Source: a virus
Direction: 5' to 3' (one strand)
Virus record (IMG/VR): IMGVR_UViG_3300025087_000289
Coordinates: 1 to 24,767 of that record
DNA length: 24,767 nt
Under the pieces are notes generated by a model, which had not been told where the DNA came from, made no database searches, and saw only the letters and a program-made list of their open reading frames with translations. Positions 1-7,373 of this stretch are shown here, in pieces (positions within the stretch are counted from its first letter, which is position 1; each line of letters opens with the position of its first letter). The translations under genes and the position numbers were made by a program.

Positions 1-1
1 G

Positions 2-85
2 GGGTTTAAGGTCAAAAAGTACGCACAGCCCAAACCTGTTAAATTTATTAATACGTTGGCGGGTGGTTTGACAAAGCTTGTTTAA
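2..85 (+). CDS. 3' end of an upstream structural gene (partial)
   Basis: An open frame enters from the left edge and ends at TAA 83-85, giving 27 visible residues that finish LAGGLTKLV. The start lies outside the window. It sits just before the connector and nozzle genes, where a capsid or head-completion gene is expected, but the fragment is too short to identify. The consensus promoter at 68-96 overlaps its last codons. Confidence 0.55.
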   Translation, partial: GFKVKKYAQPKPVKFINTLAGGLTKLV

Positions 86-96
86 AAATATATAAT
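68..96 (+). promoter_or_regulatory. Consensus sigma70 promoter, copy 1 of the promoter-leader-terminator module
   Basis: TTGACA at 68-73, a 17-base spacer and TATAAT at 91-96 form a perfect consensus. Transcription should start near 103. The leader carries ATCTTT (104-109), a 6-bp hairpin (110-115 with 123-128) and then the terminator at 130-156, so an RNA of about 54 nt is predicted unless the terminator is overridden. Confidence 0.8.
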
Positions 97-129
97 TTAT
101 CTAATCTTTACCTACAAGGATGGTAGGTC

Positions 130-156
130 AGACGGGCACAAGGCTCGTCTTTTTTT
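130..156 (+). terminator. Intrinsic terminator in leader 1
   Basis: An 8-bp stem pairs 130-137 with 143-150 (one G.U pair) around a 5-base loop and runs into seven T residues (150-156). It lies downstream of the promoter at 68-96 and only 6 nt before the ATG at 163, so it would attenuate its own transcript. The same layout recurs at 3045-3079 and 22347-22378. Confidence 0.75.
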
Positions 157-162
157 ATTTAT

Positions 163-333
163 ATGTGCAAAAAAGGTCACGTTCCGTGGAATAAGGGGAT
201 AAAAACAGGTCTTGTGCCTAAAAGTGCTTTCCAGAAGGGCAACAGCCCGTGGAACAAGGACACAAGTAGAAAGGATGGTTTGTTAAATTGGCAAAAGTCA
301 TTGATACCGTCTCTGACGCAATTACATATATAA
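163..333 (+). pseudogene. Truncated homing-endonuclease remnant (NUMOD3-like N-terminus only)
   Basis: The 56-codon frame encodes GHVPWNKG and then a second FQKGNSPWNK unit. These basic PWNKG motifs are typical of the N-terminal DNA-binding part of phage HNH homing endonucleases; the intact HNH gene at 3087 carries GHIPWNKGK. No HNH domain follows: after about residue 40 the frame runs out of phase into the next gene, whose TTG start at 288 lies inside it. There is no SD; the ATG follows the terminator U-tract by 6 nt. I infer a decayed endonuclease that lost its catalytic half, although a small expressed DNA-binding peptide is possible. Confidence 0.5.
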
Positions 334-974
334 ACAGTCTTTATGAATCTGACTCATCGGCACCATCATCCGGAGATGAGGATTTTACTGTTTGGTTGTC
401 ACTCTTGAATGTTGCCGTCAATATCTGGGAAAACGAGGAGGGTGTGTTGTGGAAGGAGTTGTTTGTTAAGTTGGCCGATGCTGCGACGGGGGATAAAACT
501 ACGTCCGCGGAAGATACGTCTTATGCGTGCCCAACAGATTTTAAGTTTCCTGCTAGTGGTTATGTGTGGCTGGGTTCTGGGACGAATAAAGTCGCATATA
601 AGGTAATATCCCAAGAAAAGGCACAGACTTTGGAGAATGATACATCCCACTGGTGCTATTTCCTCCTAGACGGTTCGCCAACTCTGGAATTTAATCCGAA
701 TCTTTCTAGCACTTTTCCCGCAAATTACACTATTTCCTATAATTACTACAAGAACGCTACCAAACTAACCGCGGGGGCATCCGTGTTTGAGATGGCCGAC
801 CCCATGTTCGCAGTTTATTATGTTCTATCAGAGCTTAAAAAAGACGAGGGGGATACATCTGCCCTTGGAATAGCTACGCAGAAACTAGAGGGCATGCGAA
901 CGCGGAACGTCGCTCCCGCATGGTTGCAGGACAGTACAGAATTTAGTCCCGCAGATGACGGGTTTGGTGTTTAA
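288..974 (+). CDS. Head-tail connector/adaptor candidate
   Basis: A 228-residue acidic protein with no signal peptide or membrane segment. Its N-terminal third is helical and includes a Trp-rich amphipathic stretch (about residues 34-60, with VWLSLLNVAVNIWENEEG); the middle looks beta-rich, and residues 165-190 form another helix (MADPMFAVYYVLSEL). Its position directly before the nozzle-like gene matches the head-tail adaptor (gp11 or tail tube A) slot of short-tailed phages. The start is the TTG at 288, because the only stop-free upstream stretch contains no ATG, and a purine-rich AAAGGA lies about 13 bases upstream. The family is not recognised from sequence alone; the role is inferred from position and size. 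Confidence 0.6.
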   Translation: MAKVIDTVSDAITYINSLYESDSSAPSSGDEDFTVWLSLLNVAVNIWENEEGVLWKELFVKLADAATGDKTTSAEDTSYACPTDFKFPASGYVWLGSGTNKVAYKVISQEKAQTLENDTSHWCYFLLDGSPTLEFNPNLSSTFPANYTISYNYYKNATKLTAGASVFEMADPMFAVYYVLSELKKDEGDTSALGIATQKLEGMRTRNVAPAWLQDSTEFSPADDGFGV

Positions 975-2981
975 ATGCGTTTTACAGGTCGTGGAAACGG
1001 CGGACAAAAAGAAATAACCATCGGAATCGATGATTTTTCCGGGGGTAACTCCTCTTTGGTGCAGGAGGCGCGAATGAGTCCGAAATTTGCGGTTCAAAGC
1101 ACCAACCTCATGCAGGTACAGGACGGTTTGTGGAAAACACGCTGGGGTAGAAATTACTACGGTGCATCCCACCCCGCAACAATCGATGGTGCGGCCGAGT
1201 ATGTGAAATCCGACGGAACCACGGAACTAATTACTATCAGTAACGGCACTGCTTATAAATCTACTGATGGGGGGACTCTCACCGCAATAACGGGCGCAAG
1301 TTTTACCGCAGGAATACAGTGTTACTTCATGCAAATCGCCGGATATTTGTATATTGCCAACGGAACGGACTCACTGACCAGGTATGATGGGTCGGTTTTA
1401 ACCACGTACACAGAAATATCAGCCCCAACCAATCTGACAGCATCTCGGGTCGCCTCGGGGCTTACTAGCGGTATTTATACATATTACGCTCAGGTTACTG
1501 CGCTTAACAGCGTGGGTGAAACTGTGGGATCTACCGAAGCCTCGATCACGGTCAATAAGACCAGAGATAGTTGGGTCGCGGGAACGGATAAATTAACATG
1601 GTCTTGGACGGCGTCATCTGGCGCTACCCGATATCAGATATATCTCTCAGATCAATCCGGTTATGAGGTACTCCTAGGGAACAGCGATGTAACAAACTTT
1701 ACCGATGACGGCACAAACGACCTGAATGTTTATATAGAGGTTCCTGATGCCAATACTACCGGAGCACCAAAATTTATCTCCATGGTTCTGTCGGGTAATA
1801 GAGTTTGGGCAACCAACAACACAGCGGACATGTACAAGGTATATTTCTCGGGGACGGGTTCTTTTATTGGAAACTTCTCTGATTTTTATGGCGGCGGTTG
1901 GATTAATCTGGAAAAGGGTGGGCGCGAGATTCCTGTTGCAGTAAAACACTACCAGAGTGGTACCGGTGAGGGTAGAGCCACGGTTTTATCGAGAACTCCC
2001 GACGGCAGGGGAGCCGTCTGGCAGATAACCATCACAAGTGCTACTGTTGGGAGTACATCTTTTTCGGTGCCGTCCGCAACAAAGGTGGTGGGGTCGTTTG
2101 GTACTGAGTCAGCACTGGGGGTTGTTGCTACCCCGAATAATCTAGCCTTCCCAAACAGGAAGGGTTGGTTTGATTTAGGTAGCGAAAAGAATTATTACGG
2201 TATCCTGCGAACAAATGAAAAGTCTCAAAACATTCGTCCCTACTGGAGGAGCTTGTCTGGAGCTAAAATGAACACTGTTTGTTCGTATTATTACGATGCT
2301 AAGGTTTTTATATCGGTTCCCACATCGAGTTCAGGGAATGACCGGGTTATCGTGTGGGACGACGAAAGAGCAAACTGGTCGGTTGATTGGTCGTTTGGTG
2401 TTAAACAGTTCCTTGAATATACTACAGTATCGAAGGATACGAAGTTTTTGTGTATTCCCACGACCGGAACTCGATTGGTAGAGATCTCAGAAAACATACT
2501 TAACGATTTTGGAGCTGCTTTTACACAAACATATTTATCTCCGCTTATCCCGGTGTCCAAGGTAAAAACCGATATTTTGAATCTAAAAGAGACTGTTCTG
2601 GAGCTTGGAAACCCGCGCGGAGCTATAAACTTTCAAGTATTGGGAATTGGCAAGTCCAACAGTTTCAGTACAATCGCTACAGCGACCATAACCGATTTTG
2701 GATCTAACACAGGTATTGGTACCGATTTATTTGGTGAGAATCATTTCTCTGAAACGCAGACAAACACTTCGGGGGGGGCGGGGAGTTGGGCAATAATTCT
2801 TGTGGACGCACCATCGACATTTACACAGGCCACAACTAAAAAGGCTATCAGAAAAAGAGCTAAGGTGTACAACATTCAGTACAAGGTTTCTTCCAGCACG
2901 GCGGACACGGATTTTACCATACTATCTCTTCAATCTAAGGGCACTTTGGTTAGACGTAGACTGCCATCTAGTTGGACGTAA
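975..2981 (+). CDS. Nozzle / tail tube B-like protein (beta-propeller with FN3-like insert)
   Basis: A 668-residue, Gly/Thr/Ser-rich, beta-dominated virion protein. The N-terminus has the layout typical of tail tube B or P22 gp10-type plugs: IDDFSGGNSS, then an Asn-x-Met segment and GLWKTRWG near residues 18-60. A short WD-like repeat follows (ISNGTAYKSTDGG; YIANGTDSLTRYDG). Residues of about 143-247 look like an inserted fibronectin type III fold (SAPTNLTAS to WTASSGATRYQIYL), after which the propeller-like region resumes with VWDDERANWSVDWSFGV near 455-471. The gene abuts the connector gene without a gap, suggesting translational coupling. Expected role: distal tail tube, retaining DNA and binding fibres. 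A generic tail protein remains possible. Confidence 0.65.
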   Translation: MRFTGRGNGGQKEITIGIDDFSGGNSSLVQEARMSPKFAVQSTNLMQVQDGLWKTRWGRNYYGASHPATIDGAAEYVKSDGTTELITISNGTAYKSTDGGTLTAITGASFTAGIQCYFMQIAGYLYIANGTDSLTRYDGSVLTTYTEISAPTNLTASRVASGLTSGIYTYYAQVTALNSVGETVGSTEASITVNKTRDSWVAGTDKLTWSWTASSGATRYQIYLSDQSGYEVLLGNSDVTNFTDDGTNDLNVYIEVPDANTTGAPKFISMVLSGNRVWATNNTADMYKVYFSGTGSFIGNFSDFYGGGWINLEKGGREIPVAVKHYQSGTGEGRATVLSRTPDGRGAVWQITITSATVGSTSFSVPSATKVVGSFGTESALGVVATPNNLAFPNRKGWFDLGSEKNYYGILRTNEKSQNIRPYWRSLSGAKMNTVCSYYYDAKVFISVPTSSSGNDRVIVWDDERANWSVDWSFGVKQFLEYTTVSKDTKFLCIPTTGTRLVEISENILNDFGAAFTQTYLSPLIPVSKVKTDILNLKETVLELGNPRGAINFQVLGIGKSNSFSTIATATITDFGSNTGIGTDLFGENHFSETQTNTSGGAGSWAIILVDAPSTFTQATTKKAIRKRAKVYNIQYKVSSSTADTDFTILSLQSKGTLVRRRLPSSWT

Positions 2982-2983
2982 AA

Positions 2984-3012
2984 TTGACAATTATGTACGG
3001 AGGTTATAAAAT
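2984..3012 (+). promoter_or_regulatory. Sigma70 promoter, copy 2 of the promoter-leader-terminator module
   Basis: TTGACA at 2984-2989, a 17-base spacer and TAAAAT at 3007-3012; an overlapping TATAAA begins at 3005. Predicted start is near 3019, at an ATCTTT box (3019-3024) also seen at 104-109 in copy 1. A 5-bp hairpin (3026-3030 with 3038-3042) precedes the terminator. Confidence 0.75.
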
Positions 3013-3044
3013 TACAATATCTTTGCTAACATGAGCGGTTAGAC

Positions 3045-3079
3045 AGACCAAGAACCTTGGGGTGATTGGTCTTTTTTTT
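3045..3079 (+). terminator. Intrinsic terminator in leader 2, with a competing hairpin
   Basis: A 7-bp stem (3045-3051 with 3066-3072) is followed by eight T residues at 3072-3079. The 5' arm can instead pair with 3056-3060 (CCAAG-AAC-CTTGG, 3048-3060), which would exclude the terminator stem as in an attenuator. The HNH start codon is 7 nt past the T-run. Confidence 0.7.
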
Positions 3080-3086
3080 GTTTACT

Positions 3087-3647
3087 ATGCCTAAGGGAAT
3101 TTATAAAAGAACGCCGCAAGGGTTGAGGAACCTAAGTATCGCACAGAAAGCAGTTGGAAGAACATCTGTACCCGAAGGGTGTAAGAACACCGGGAGAACA
3201 AGGTTTAAGAAAGGCGATAATATCGGCAATAAGAGTGCGTTGGGACACATACCGTGGAATAAAGGAAAGCGCATGTCCGAGGAAACAAAAAGGAAACTTA
3301 GCCAAAGTTTGAGGGGAAAGTTAGCGGGGGAAAAGAATCCGGCGCGGAGGGGCGGGATACAATCTAAAGACAGGCTCGAAAGGGTTAGGTTTCAGAGAAC
3401 TATACAAAGAGGGGTGTTCGAACGAGACGACTACACATGCCAGATGTGCGGGGCGCGAGGTGTTGATTTGCAAGTCGATCATATTCAGTCTTGGTCGGAA
3501 TATGTCGAGTTACGATTCAATATGGACAACTGTAGAACATTGTGCGCTAAGTGCCACTATGGAATTACTTTTGGTAGACCCGTGCCGTCGGGCGTTAGGG
3601 GCTGGGGTCATAATAAATTAAACGCGGAAAAGAGGATAGTAAAATAG
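3087..3647 (+). CDS. HNH homing endonuclease with NUMOD3-type motif
   Basis: A 186-residue basic protein. The N-terminal half is a DNA-binding region with FKKGDNIGNK and GHIPWNKGKRMSEETKRKL (about residues 40-71), a NUMOD3-like helix. The C-terminal half is an HNH nuclease: CQMC at 118-121, the catalytic DH of LQVDHI at 131-132, Asn148, and CAKCH at 153-157, with four Cys binding a structural zinc. A TTG at 3066 would extend the frame but lies inside the terminator hairpin, so the ATG at 3087 is preferred. No SD is visible. The gene is wedged between tail genes, has its own promoter and leader, and its stop codon overlaps the damaged start region of the next gene. It is probably a free-standing selfish homing gene. 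Confidence 0.88.
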   Translation: MPKGIYKRTPQGLRNLSIAQKAVGRTSVPEGCKNTGRTRFKKGDNIGNKSALGHIPWNKGKRMSEETKRKLSQSLRGKLAGEKNPARRGGIQSKDRLERVRFQRTIQRGVFERDDYTCQMCGARGVDLQVDHIQSWSEYVELRFNMDNCRTLCAKCHYGITFGRPVPSGVRGWGHNKLNAEKRIVK

Positions 3648-4501
3648 CTGCAAGCTCAACGGATTTATTTAAAAAAGGAGCTAGGAAATGGGTTGGACAG
3701 ATAGGCTCGGGAGGGGTCTCGGACGCAGTAGTTACTACCATCCCACTCTCCTCGGCTACAGGGCTTCCCACCGACACCGCAGTGGTTGCAGTAATCGACC
3801 GTGTGGATTCTGCGGGAACTAAAACTCCGTCACTTGAGGAAACTGTTGTGGGTGTAGTTAGTGGTTCTAACCTCGTGACTGCCACACGCGGCGCAGAGGG
3901 AACCGCGCAGGCACATTTAGCAGGCGCTGTGGTCGAAATACTGATAACTAACGTTGGGTGGAATGATCTGATAGATGGGTTACTTGTCGCGCACAATCAA
4001 GATGGAACGCATAAATCCGGCTCTGTATTAACACTTCCTCAAATTAACGATACTTCCTCGGATCATCAATACATACTTTCTGTCTGCGAACTTGCCGCTG
4101 ATAGAACAGTAGCGTTACCACTTTTGACAGGAAATGACGAATTTGTATTTAAAGACCACACACAAACATTTACCAACAAACGTATATCCAAACGTGTTGT
4201 GGTAACTACCCAAAGTGCCACACCTACTATAAATACAGACAGCGGGGATATTTTCCAGATAACGGGACTCGCCCAGGCTATAACTTCTATGACAACAAAT
4301 CTAACGGGAACACCGGTCGCTGGGGACATGATCGAAGTTCAGATAACGGACAACGGTACGGCGCGGGCCATAACATGGGGCGCATCTTTTTCCGCAACTA
4401 CAGTGGCTCTGCCGGCTACCACCACAGTGTCTACTATGTTGCGCGTACTATTTCAACGTAATAACGCGAACACTGTTTGGGATTGTATTGGGAGCATATA
4501 A
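3644..4501 (+). CDS. Tail fibre protein lacking a canonical start codon
   Basis: The frame is open from 3617. The first ATG, GTG or TTG is a GTG at 3782, yet the 46 codons before it read as coherent protein (SSTDLFKKGARKWVG, then VVTTIPLSSATGLPTDTAV) typical of a fibre N-terminus. An ATA at 3644 lies 7 nt after AGAGGA and overlaps the HNH stop as ATAG, so AUA initiation coupled to HNH translation is the best explanation; a -1 slip on AAAA (3641-3644) is an alternative. From ATA the protein has 285 residues. DHTQTFTNKRIS near residue 170 is a fibre signature, and the C-terminal beta-rich domain (about 185-285) may be a receptor-binding tip. Conservative annotation would begin at 3782 (239 residues). 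Confidence 0.7.
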   Translation: MAASSTDLFKKGARKWVGQIGSGGVSDAVVTTIPLSSATGLPTDTAVVAVIDRVDSAGTKTPSLEETVVGVVSGSNLVTATRGAEGTAQAHLAGAVVEILITNVGWNDLIDGLLVAHNQDGTHKSGSVLTLPQINDTSSDHQYILSVCELAADRTVALPLLTGNDEFVFKDHTQTFTNKRISKRVVVTTQSATPTINTDSGDIFQITGLAQAITSMTTNLTGTPVAGDMIEVQITDNGTARAITWGASFSATTVALPATTTVSTMLRVLFQRNNANTVWDCIGSI

Positions 4502-5164
4502 ATGGCGGAATTGGTAAACCTTCCTTTATTCAATGACGCAAACATCGTTTCCTATTGGAAAATGGAAGGCAATAGCAATGACAGCAAGGGATCAAACAAC
4601 GGTACCGACACAGGCATTACCTACGGTGCGGTAAAAGGCAAGTTCAACCAGGGCGCCGGTTTTAACGGAACTTCTAGTTTCATTTCTGTCGGTACAGCAG
4701 TGCCGAATTTCACAAACGGTTTCTCCTTTGTTGCGCACTGCATGCCGTTGGGGGCACATGGGGGGGGTTATGGAGGGCTTTGGCACGATCAAAGAGACGC
4801 CACGAGAAGTCGTTTGCTCATAAACGATAACGGGAGTGTTTTAGCTCAATTTAATATTAACGGCGTAGATGGCTCCTTTGCGAGTTCTGCCGGTGTTGTA
4901 ATTTCTAATTTTTATAACTCTGTTATTTATACCTATAATGGATCGCAGGAAAAGATTTATGTGAACAGCATTCTAGTTGCGTCACAAAATACGACAGGAA
5001 ATATGGGAACAAGTGCGGGTGCGAGGATTATTGGACGGGGTTCCTCCGCGACCTATTATTTCAACGGTAATGTCGACGATGTAGCTATTTTTAGTAGGGC
5101 ACTGACTCAGGCCGAGGTAATACTTATACACAATCCTGGTGGCGGTTTCTTTGGGTTTCTATAA
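4502..5164 (+). CDS. LamG / concanavalin A-like tail protein (receptor-binding candidate)
   Basis: A 220-residue protein reading as one LamG or ConA-like jelly roll. It has the opening VSYWKMEGNSNDSKGSNNGT, AGFNGTSSFISVG, the central strand IYTYNGSQEKIYVNSILVAS, and the closing FNGNVDDVAIFSRALTQAEV, which is the usual end of this fold (DDVAIFSRALT-x-x-E). Such domains bind glycans, so a fibre tip or accessory adhesin is likely. The start follows the previous stop directly, with GGGAG 7 nt upstream. There is no signal peptide, as expected for a virion part. The C-terminus ends in a Gly/Phe-rich tail. Confidence 0.75.
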   Translation: MAELVNLPLFNDANIVSYWKMEGNSNDSKGSNNGTDTGITYGAVKGKFNQGAGFNGTSSFISVGTAVPNFTNGFSFVAHCMPLGAHGGGYGGLWHDQRDATRSRLLINDNGSVLAQFNINGVDGSFASSAGVVISNFYNSVIYTYNGSQEKIYVNSILVASQNTTGNMGTSAGARIIGRGSSATYYFNGNVDDVAIFSRALTQAEVILIHNPGGGFFGFL

Positions 5165-5446
5165 ATGAATAATAAAGACGAGTTGTTTAAAATAATACTA
5201 GACCAACAAGAACGAAATATACAGGCCTTTGAGGGGGTAAAAAACGCTCTCCAAAATATTAATGATTTTAACGTCCTGCACGCAACAAAAGAAGGAGACA
5301 ATTATATGGCTATAAAGAATTTAATTTCTTCCAATAAGTCCGTTGTATCAATATTGCAGTGGGTGATCGTGGCCGTAGTATCGGCCCTAATCGTACTGGC
5401 GGGTGCGGGAAGGGTATTAGAATTCTTGCCCTTTTTGGGTAAATAG
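5165..5446 (+). CDS. XhlA-like small membrane protein, lysis module
   Basis: A 93-residue protein with a polar helical N-terminus (ELFKIILDQQERNIQAF, likely coiled coil) and one hydrophobic segment near residues 62-83 (VSILQWVIVAVVSALIVLAG). This topology resembles XhlA-type holin partners and tail-anchored lysis proteins. It sits between fibre genes and the endolysin, immediately followed by another membrane protein. The family assignment is inferred from topology and position, not from a specific motif. Confidence 0.55.
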   Translation: MNNKDELFKIILDQQERNIQAFEGVKNALQNINDFNVLHATKEGDNYMAIKNLISSNKSVVSILQWVIVAVVSALIVLAGAGRVLEFLPFLGK

Positions 5447-5447
5447 T

Positions 5448-5786
5448 ATGCTCCTAACTATTCTGTACTACGCAACCCTTCTTCGTATCCCTATTTTTCT
5501 GCTAGTCGGCGTAGAATCCTTAGCAACGTTTTTCTTATACCGCTACGGGTATTTCAAGTTTAAACCGACTAAGATTATTTCCATACTATCTTATTTCTTT
5601 CTTTTTCTAGGTTTAGATATGATATACCAATCCTTTATACCGTTCGCACTTATGACAAATGCAGAGGCGCACGTTTACCTTACTACAGCACTACCCGTTT
5701 TCTTAATTCCGTTGTTTATCTCTATTCGTGCGTTTCGTCTCGAGTCGGTTCGAGATGATGGCAAGAAACTGGAGGTTAAGAAATGA
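5448..5786 (+). CDS. Three-helix membrane protein, holin candidate
   Basis: A 112-residue protein with about three hydrophobic segments (residues 4-28, 43-68 and 77-97) and a charged C-terminal tail (ESVRDDGKKLEVKK). The gene ends 4 nt inside the endolysin gene (ATGA at 5783-5786), and the tail codons contain the endolysin SD (GGAGG), so the two are translationally coupled. Several TM segments plus a short charged cytoplasmic end are typical of holins. The TM segments contain some charged residues, so a different membrane role remains possible. Confidence 0.55.
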   Translation: MLLTILYYATLLRIPIFLLVGVESLATFFLYRYGYFKFKPTKIISILSYFFLFLGLDMIYQSFIPFALMTNAEAHVYLTTALPVFLIPLFISIRAFRLESVRDDGKKLEVKK

Positions 5787-6595
5787 AACAAATAGTACTT
5801 CAGGCAGGACACGGGGGTATCACTTCCGGAGCTACAGGTGCCCCCGGGGAACAAAGGTGGACAACAACTATAGTTCCTATGATAGCTAAGCTCCTCGAAA
5901 ACGCGGGGGTGGTGGTTTATCAAACGGGTTCAAAGGCCAACGAAGATCCAAAGGTAGTAGAGACCGATTGGGACATCTTTTTAGCAGTTCATTACGATGC
6001 TGATATTTACAACGATTCCGGTGGATTTGTGGACTTTGCCGACCCAACAATGGATTTAGCAACAAAAGAATCCCAACGAATGGCTGCAGTACTCGCGGAG
6101 ACCTATTTCGATAGAACGGGGATAAAAAACATGCCTAAACGCTCTAACGCCAACACGAGAGGTTATTACATGTGGTCGTCTCTAACACCTAAAACTCCCT
6201 GCGTCATAATCGAGTGCGGAGTTGGAAATAGAAAGCCTAGGGACTACGAAATCCTCCACAACGAGATGGGTAGGGTGGCGAGTGCTATCTCCGACGGCCT
6301 ACTTATTGCTCTTGGAGAAAAAAATGCGTGTACGGACCTCGTAGACGCTTTAAACATAGAGCTAGATGGGGTGCGAGACTCGAGGGATAGATGGAAAAAA
6401 GTAGCAAAGGACGCGGAAAAATTACTTACAACCTCCACAGAGAACTTAGAAACAGCAAACGCCAGAATAATAACCTTAGAAAAAGCACTTTCCGAAAACG
6501 TAACCCCACTTAACGCCAAAAAGGACGGGAAGTTTATCTACGAAACTAGAGCGTTGTTTAATGAAATGTTTAGAAGATGGGGAGGTGGTAATTAA
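5783..6595 (+). CDS. Endolysin: N-acetylmuramoyl-L-alanine amidase (Amidase_3) with C-terminal coiled coil
   Basis: A 270-residue zinc amidase that cleaves the bond between MurNAc and the stem peptide. Amidase_3 motifs are all visible: QAGHGG (His10), GEQRW (Glu23), AVHYDAD (His70) and the catalytic Glu144 in IIECGVGN; His10, Glu23 and His70 are the expected zinc ligands. The catalytic domain covers residues 1-175. Residues 185-240 are charged and heptad-like (RWKKVAKDAEKLL, ENLETANARIITLEKAL), a coiled coil rather than a recognised wall-binding domain. There is no signal peptide, so release depends on a holin. A strong GGAGG precedes the ATG. Confidence 0.88.
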   Translation: MKQIVLQAGHGGITSGATGAPGEQRWTTTIVPMIAKLLENAGVVVYQTGSKANEDPKVVETDWDIFLAVHYDADIYNDSGGFVDFADPTMDLATKESQRMAAVLAETYFDRTGIKNMPKRSNANTRGYYMWSSLTPKTPCVIIECGVGNRKPRDYEILHNEMGRVASAISDGLLIALGEKNACTDLVDALNIELDGVRDSRDRWKKVAKDAEKLLTTSTENLETANARIITLEKALSENVTPLNAKKDGKFIYETRALFNEMFRRWGGGN

Positions 6596-6807
6596 TGCTT
6601 GAAAAAATCAAAGAATTGTGGGGAAAACTCCCCAAGGAGATAAAAGTATCGACCTATCTAATCGGTGCGGGGCTTTTAAACGAGTTATCGTCTGCACTTT
6701 TAGGAACCAAATCTTTAGACCTTATAACATTCGCGAAAGTATCCGTCGCGAACTTGTTACTTGTTTTCGTTGTTCAAATAAAGACTCGTATTAACGCCAT
6801 AAAGTAA
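6595..6807 (+). CDS. Small membrane protein, second holin candidate
   Basis: A 70-residue protein starting at TAATG, overlapping the endolysin stop, with GGAGGTGG upstream. A charged amphipathic N-terminus (LEKIKELWGKLPKEIK) is followed by two moderately hydrophobic segments (about residues 19-37 and 46-62) and a basic end (KTRINAIK). The topology and position after an endolysin fit a small class II-type holin. No family motif was recognised, and it competes with the 5448 product for the holin role. Confidence 0.5.
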   Translation: MLEKIKELWGKLPKEIKVSTYLIGAGLLNELSSALLGTKSLDLITFAKVSVANLLLVFVVQIKTRINAIK

Positions 6808-6828
6808 TTATTTAAAGGAGAATTTTCT

Positions 6829-6921
6829 ATGATGAATAAGAAGATGACAAGAATGATGACAAGAGAGATGGAAAAGACAAAGAAAAAAAAGACGATGAAA
6901 CCCTCAAATAAGAGGAAGTAG
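6829..6921 (+). CDS. 30-residue Lys/Met-rich basic peptide
   Basis: An unusually strong AAAGGAG lies 8 nt before tandem ATG codons. The product has only 30 residues: about 12 Lys or Arg, seven Met and a few Thr, with almost no other hydrophobic residues (MMNKKMTRMMTREMEKTKKK at the start). No family was recognised. The good SD argues for translation; the low-complexity composition argues for care. It could bind nucleic acid or be a leader peptide. Confidence 0.45.
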   Translation: MMNKKMTRMMTREMEKTKKKKTMKPSNKRK

Positions 6922-6958
6922 TTTAGGAAAGGTACGTTGACAACACAGGAGGTGTGAA

Positions 6959-7168
6959 GTGTATTGGTGGAGAATGGTATTTGTGTGCGGTAATGAAGAG
7001 TGCCACGTTGACGGCGTTATAAAGCATTTTACTGCAGAAGACGCCGAAGCCGACGCATGGGATGTAGAAAATTCCATAGGGTTAATAAATTACGCCCGTT
7101 CCAAAGGCGTTGATTTAACTAGGTGGGAGTTTTCTGCCGTGTGTGTTATGAGGAGTGCGAACCAATAA
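6959..7168 (+). CDS. Small hypothetical protein
   Basis: A 69-residue protein starting at GTG with AGGAGGT 5 nt upstream. The N-terminus is aromatic (YWWRMVFVCG), followed by a mixed soluble sequence with AEDAEADAWDVEN and three Cys (CGNEEC, CVMR). It resembles the small one-domain beta-alpha proteins common in phage accessory regions, but no family was recognised. A later ATG at 6974 would remove the first five residues. Another GTG-start gene of similar size follows 9 nt downstream. Confidence 0.55.
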   Translation: MYWWRMVFVCGNEECHVDGVIKHFTAEDAEADAWDVENSIGLINYARSKGVDLTRWEFSAVCVMRSANQ

Positions 7169-7177
7169 GGAGGAGAG

Positions 7178-7363
7178 GTGGGTAATATTGTGGTTTTCGC
7201 AGTTACGCTCGAAGTTATGTTAGGGGAAGAAATTTATTTCTTCTACGGTGTCTCGACCTGTCTGCAGTCTGCACAGGATAGGGCCTTGGCAAATATGCAC
7301 CAAGACGAATACCTAAACTGTGTGAAATACACACTCGTTGCGACTCACTACACAGTACTATAG
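7178..7363 (+). CDS. Small hypothetical protein
   Basis: A 61-residue protein starting at GTG behind AAGGAGGAG. It begins with hydrophobic strands (NIVVFAVTLEVMLG, EIYFFYGVST) followed by a helix (QSAQDRALANMHQDEY) and a final strand. The pattern resembles that of the 6959 product (strand, strand, helix with Ala/Asp, strand), so the two may be distant paralogues. No function was recognised. Confidence 0.5.
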   Translation: MGNIVVFAVTLEVMLGEEIYFFYGVSTCLQSAQDRALANMHQDEYLNCVKYTLVATHYTVL

Positions 7364-7373
7364 CGGAGATGTC

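Noticed and set aside
3066-3086. TTG 3066 as the HNH start
   Set aside because: It lies inside the terminator stem and would add a Phe-rich tail encoded by the T-run; the ATG at 3087 begins the family-like sequence.
6937-6965. TTGACA with TGTATT 17 bases downstream as a promoter
   Set aside because: The -10 matches only 4 of 6 and overlaps the start of the 6959 gene; the hexamer may be chance.
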